Assembly (NCBI GenBank): GCA_047635375.1
Contig: JBLIKP010000061.1
Span: 1-14,802, forward strand
Length of the DNA: 14,802 nt
Source of the DNA: JBLIKP01 sp047635375
GTDB taxonomy: Bacteria > Bacteroidota > Bacteroidia > Sphingobacteriales > Sphingobacteriaceae
Direction of reading: 5' to 3'
In this document: piece after piece, positions 14,632 through 14,802 of the stretch
How positions within the stretch are numbered: the first letter of the stretch is position 1
Layout of the letters: every line of letters starts with the position of its first letter
The notes under the pieces: generated by a model
The model's database searches: none
What the model was told of the DNA's origin: nothing
What the model saw: the letters and a program-made list of their open reading frames with translations, nothing else
Program-made: the position numbers and the translations under genes

Positions 14632-14802
14632 ATGACAAAAAATACTACTCCTCTCGATTTATTAAGATACCTATATCATGAAACCAGCACTGTTCAAAAC
14701 GAACAAATAGCGGGTCATGTGGCAGAATGCGACAAGCTTTCTGATGAATTTGACAATTTTGTTGATGTTAAAAAGGAGCTCGACAAGTTTAAATTCACGC
14801 CA
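14632..14802 (+). CDS. Putative small anti-sigma-like protein (partial, C-terminus outside window)
   Basis: Fifty-seven codons from ATG 14632 stay open to the right edge: MTKNTTPLDLLRYLYHETST, then VQNEQIAGHVAECDKLSDEF and a continuing charged helix. The N-terminal LLRYLYHETS pattern and position directly after the sigma gene are what I recall for small helical proteins of the anti-sigma N-terminal type in flavobacteria. H28-V-A-E-C32 resembles the first part of the zinc anti-sigma motif HxxxCxxC, but the second cysteine is leucine (L35). No stop, membrane helix or full domain can be seen. Role as anti-sigma factor is inference from context and weak similarity. Confidence 0.6.
   Translation, partial: MTKNTTPLDLLRYLYHETSTVQNEQIAGHVAECDKLSDEFDNFVDVKKELDKFKFTP

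Noticed and set aside
1..14802. Mobile elements, CRISPR arrays, tRNA/rRNA genes, phage or defence genes
   Set aside because: No transposase, integrase, regularly spaced repeats, RNA gene cores or recognisable defence domains were seen on either strand.

Overview
The window reads as chromosomal DNA of a member of the Bacteroidota, most likely a Flavobacteriales/Cryomorphaceae-like marine bacterium. The evidence is low-to-moderate GC, promoter-like TAnnTTTG boxes instead of classical -35/-10 pairs, few Shine-Dalgarno sites, a NusB with a long N-terminal extension, a secreted PKD protein with a type IX secretion C-terminal sorting domain, and the DUF1573-yajC-ybbR-coaE-DUF5522 gene order. The genus is not determinable from sequence alone.

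Layout. Bases 1-713 (-) are the N-terminal, membrane part of an ABC exporter that runs off the left edge. From 831 a long rightward block follows: leucine dehydrogenase, extended NusB, NAD-dependent isocitrate dehydrogenase, a DUF1573 lipoprotein and YajC, closed by a strong hairpin terminator at about 4782-4812. A second rightward group, YbbR-like protein, CoaE and a 53-residue four-cysteine DUF5522 protein (too small for a usual ORF cutoff), starts directly after that terminator. Its genes overlap, and it ends at a bidirectional terminator (6499-6530). This terminator is shared with the convergent 979-residue PKD/T9SS surface protein (9490-6551). A small winged-helix regulator (-) stands divergent from a lipoprotein glycosidase of GH113 type (+). 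That glycosidase meets UvrA (-) tail to tail with no base between the stop codons. Divergent from uvrA, behind a good Bacteroidota-type promoter and a leader of about 110 nt, is an ECF-like sigma-70 factor. It is followed by the start of a small, probable anti-sigma-type protein cut by the right edge.

How the genes fit together. The left two thirds are housekeeping: amino-acid catabolism and the TCA cycle (LeuDH, IDH), transcription (NusB), secretion and envelope (YajC, DUF1573, YbbR) and CoA synthesis (CoaE). The middle is envelope and secretion accessory content (PKD adhesin-like protein, GH113 lipoprotein with a nearby regulator). The right end pairs DNA repair (UvrA) with a sigma factor.

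I see no mobile element, CRISPR array, phage, tRNA/rRNA or defence island, and no convincing undescribed multi-gene system. The points most worth a second look are local: a perfect 12-bp inverted repeat bracketing the sigma gene, a promoter-like box overlapping the yajC terminator, the DUF5522 mini-protein, a degenerate zinc motif in the putative anti-sigma protein, and a missing CxxC pair in UvrA. No gene-free stretch exceeds 300 bases; the longest is 13735-13974.
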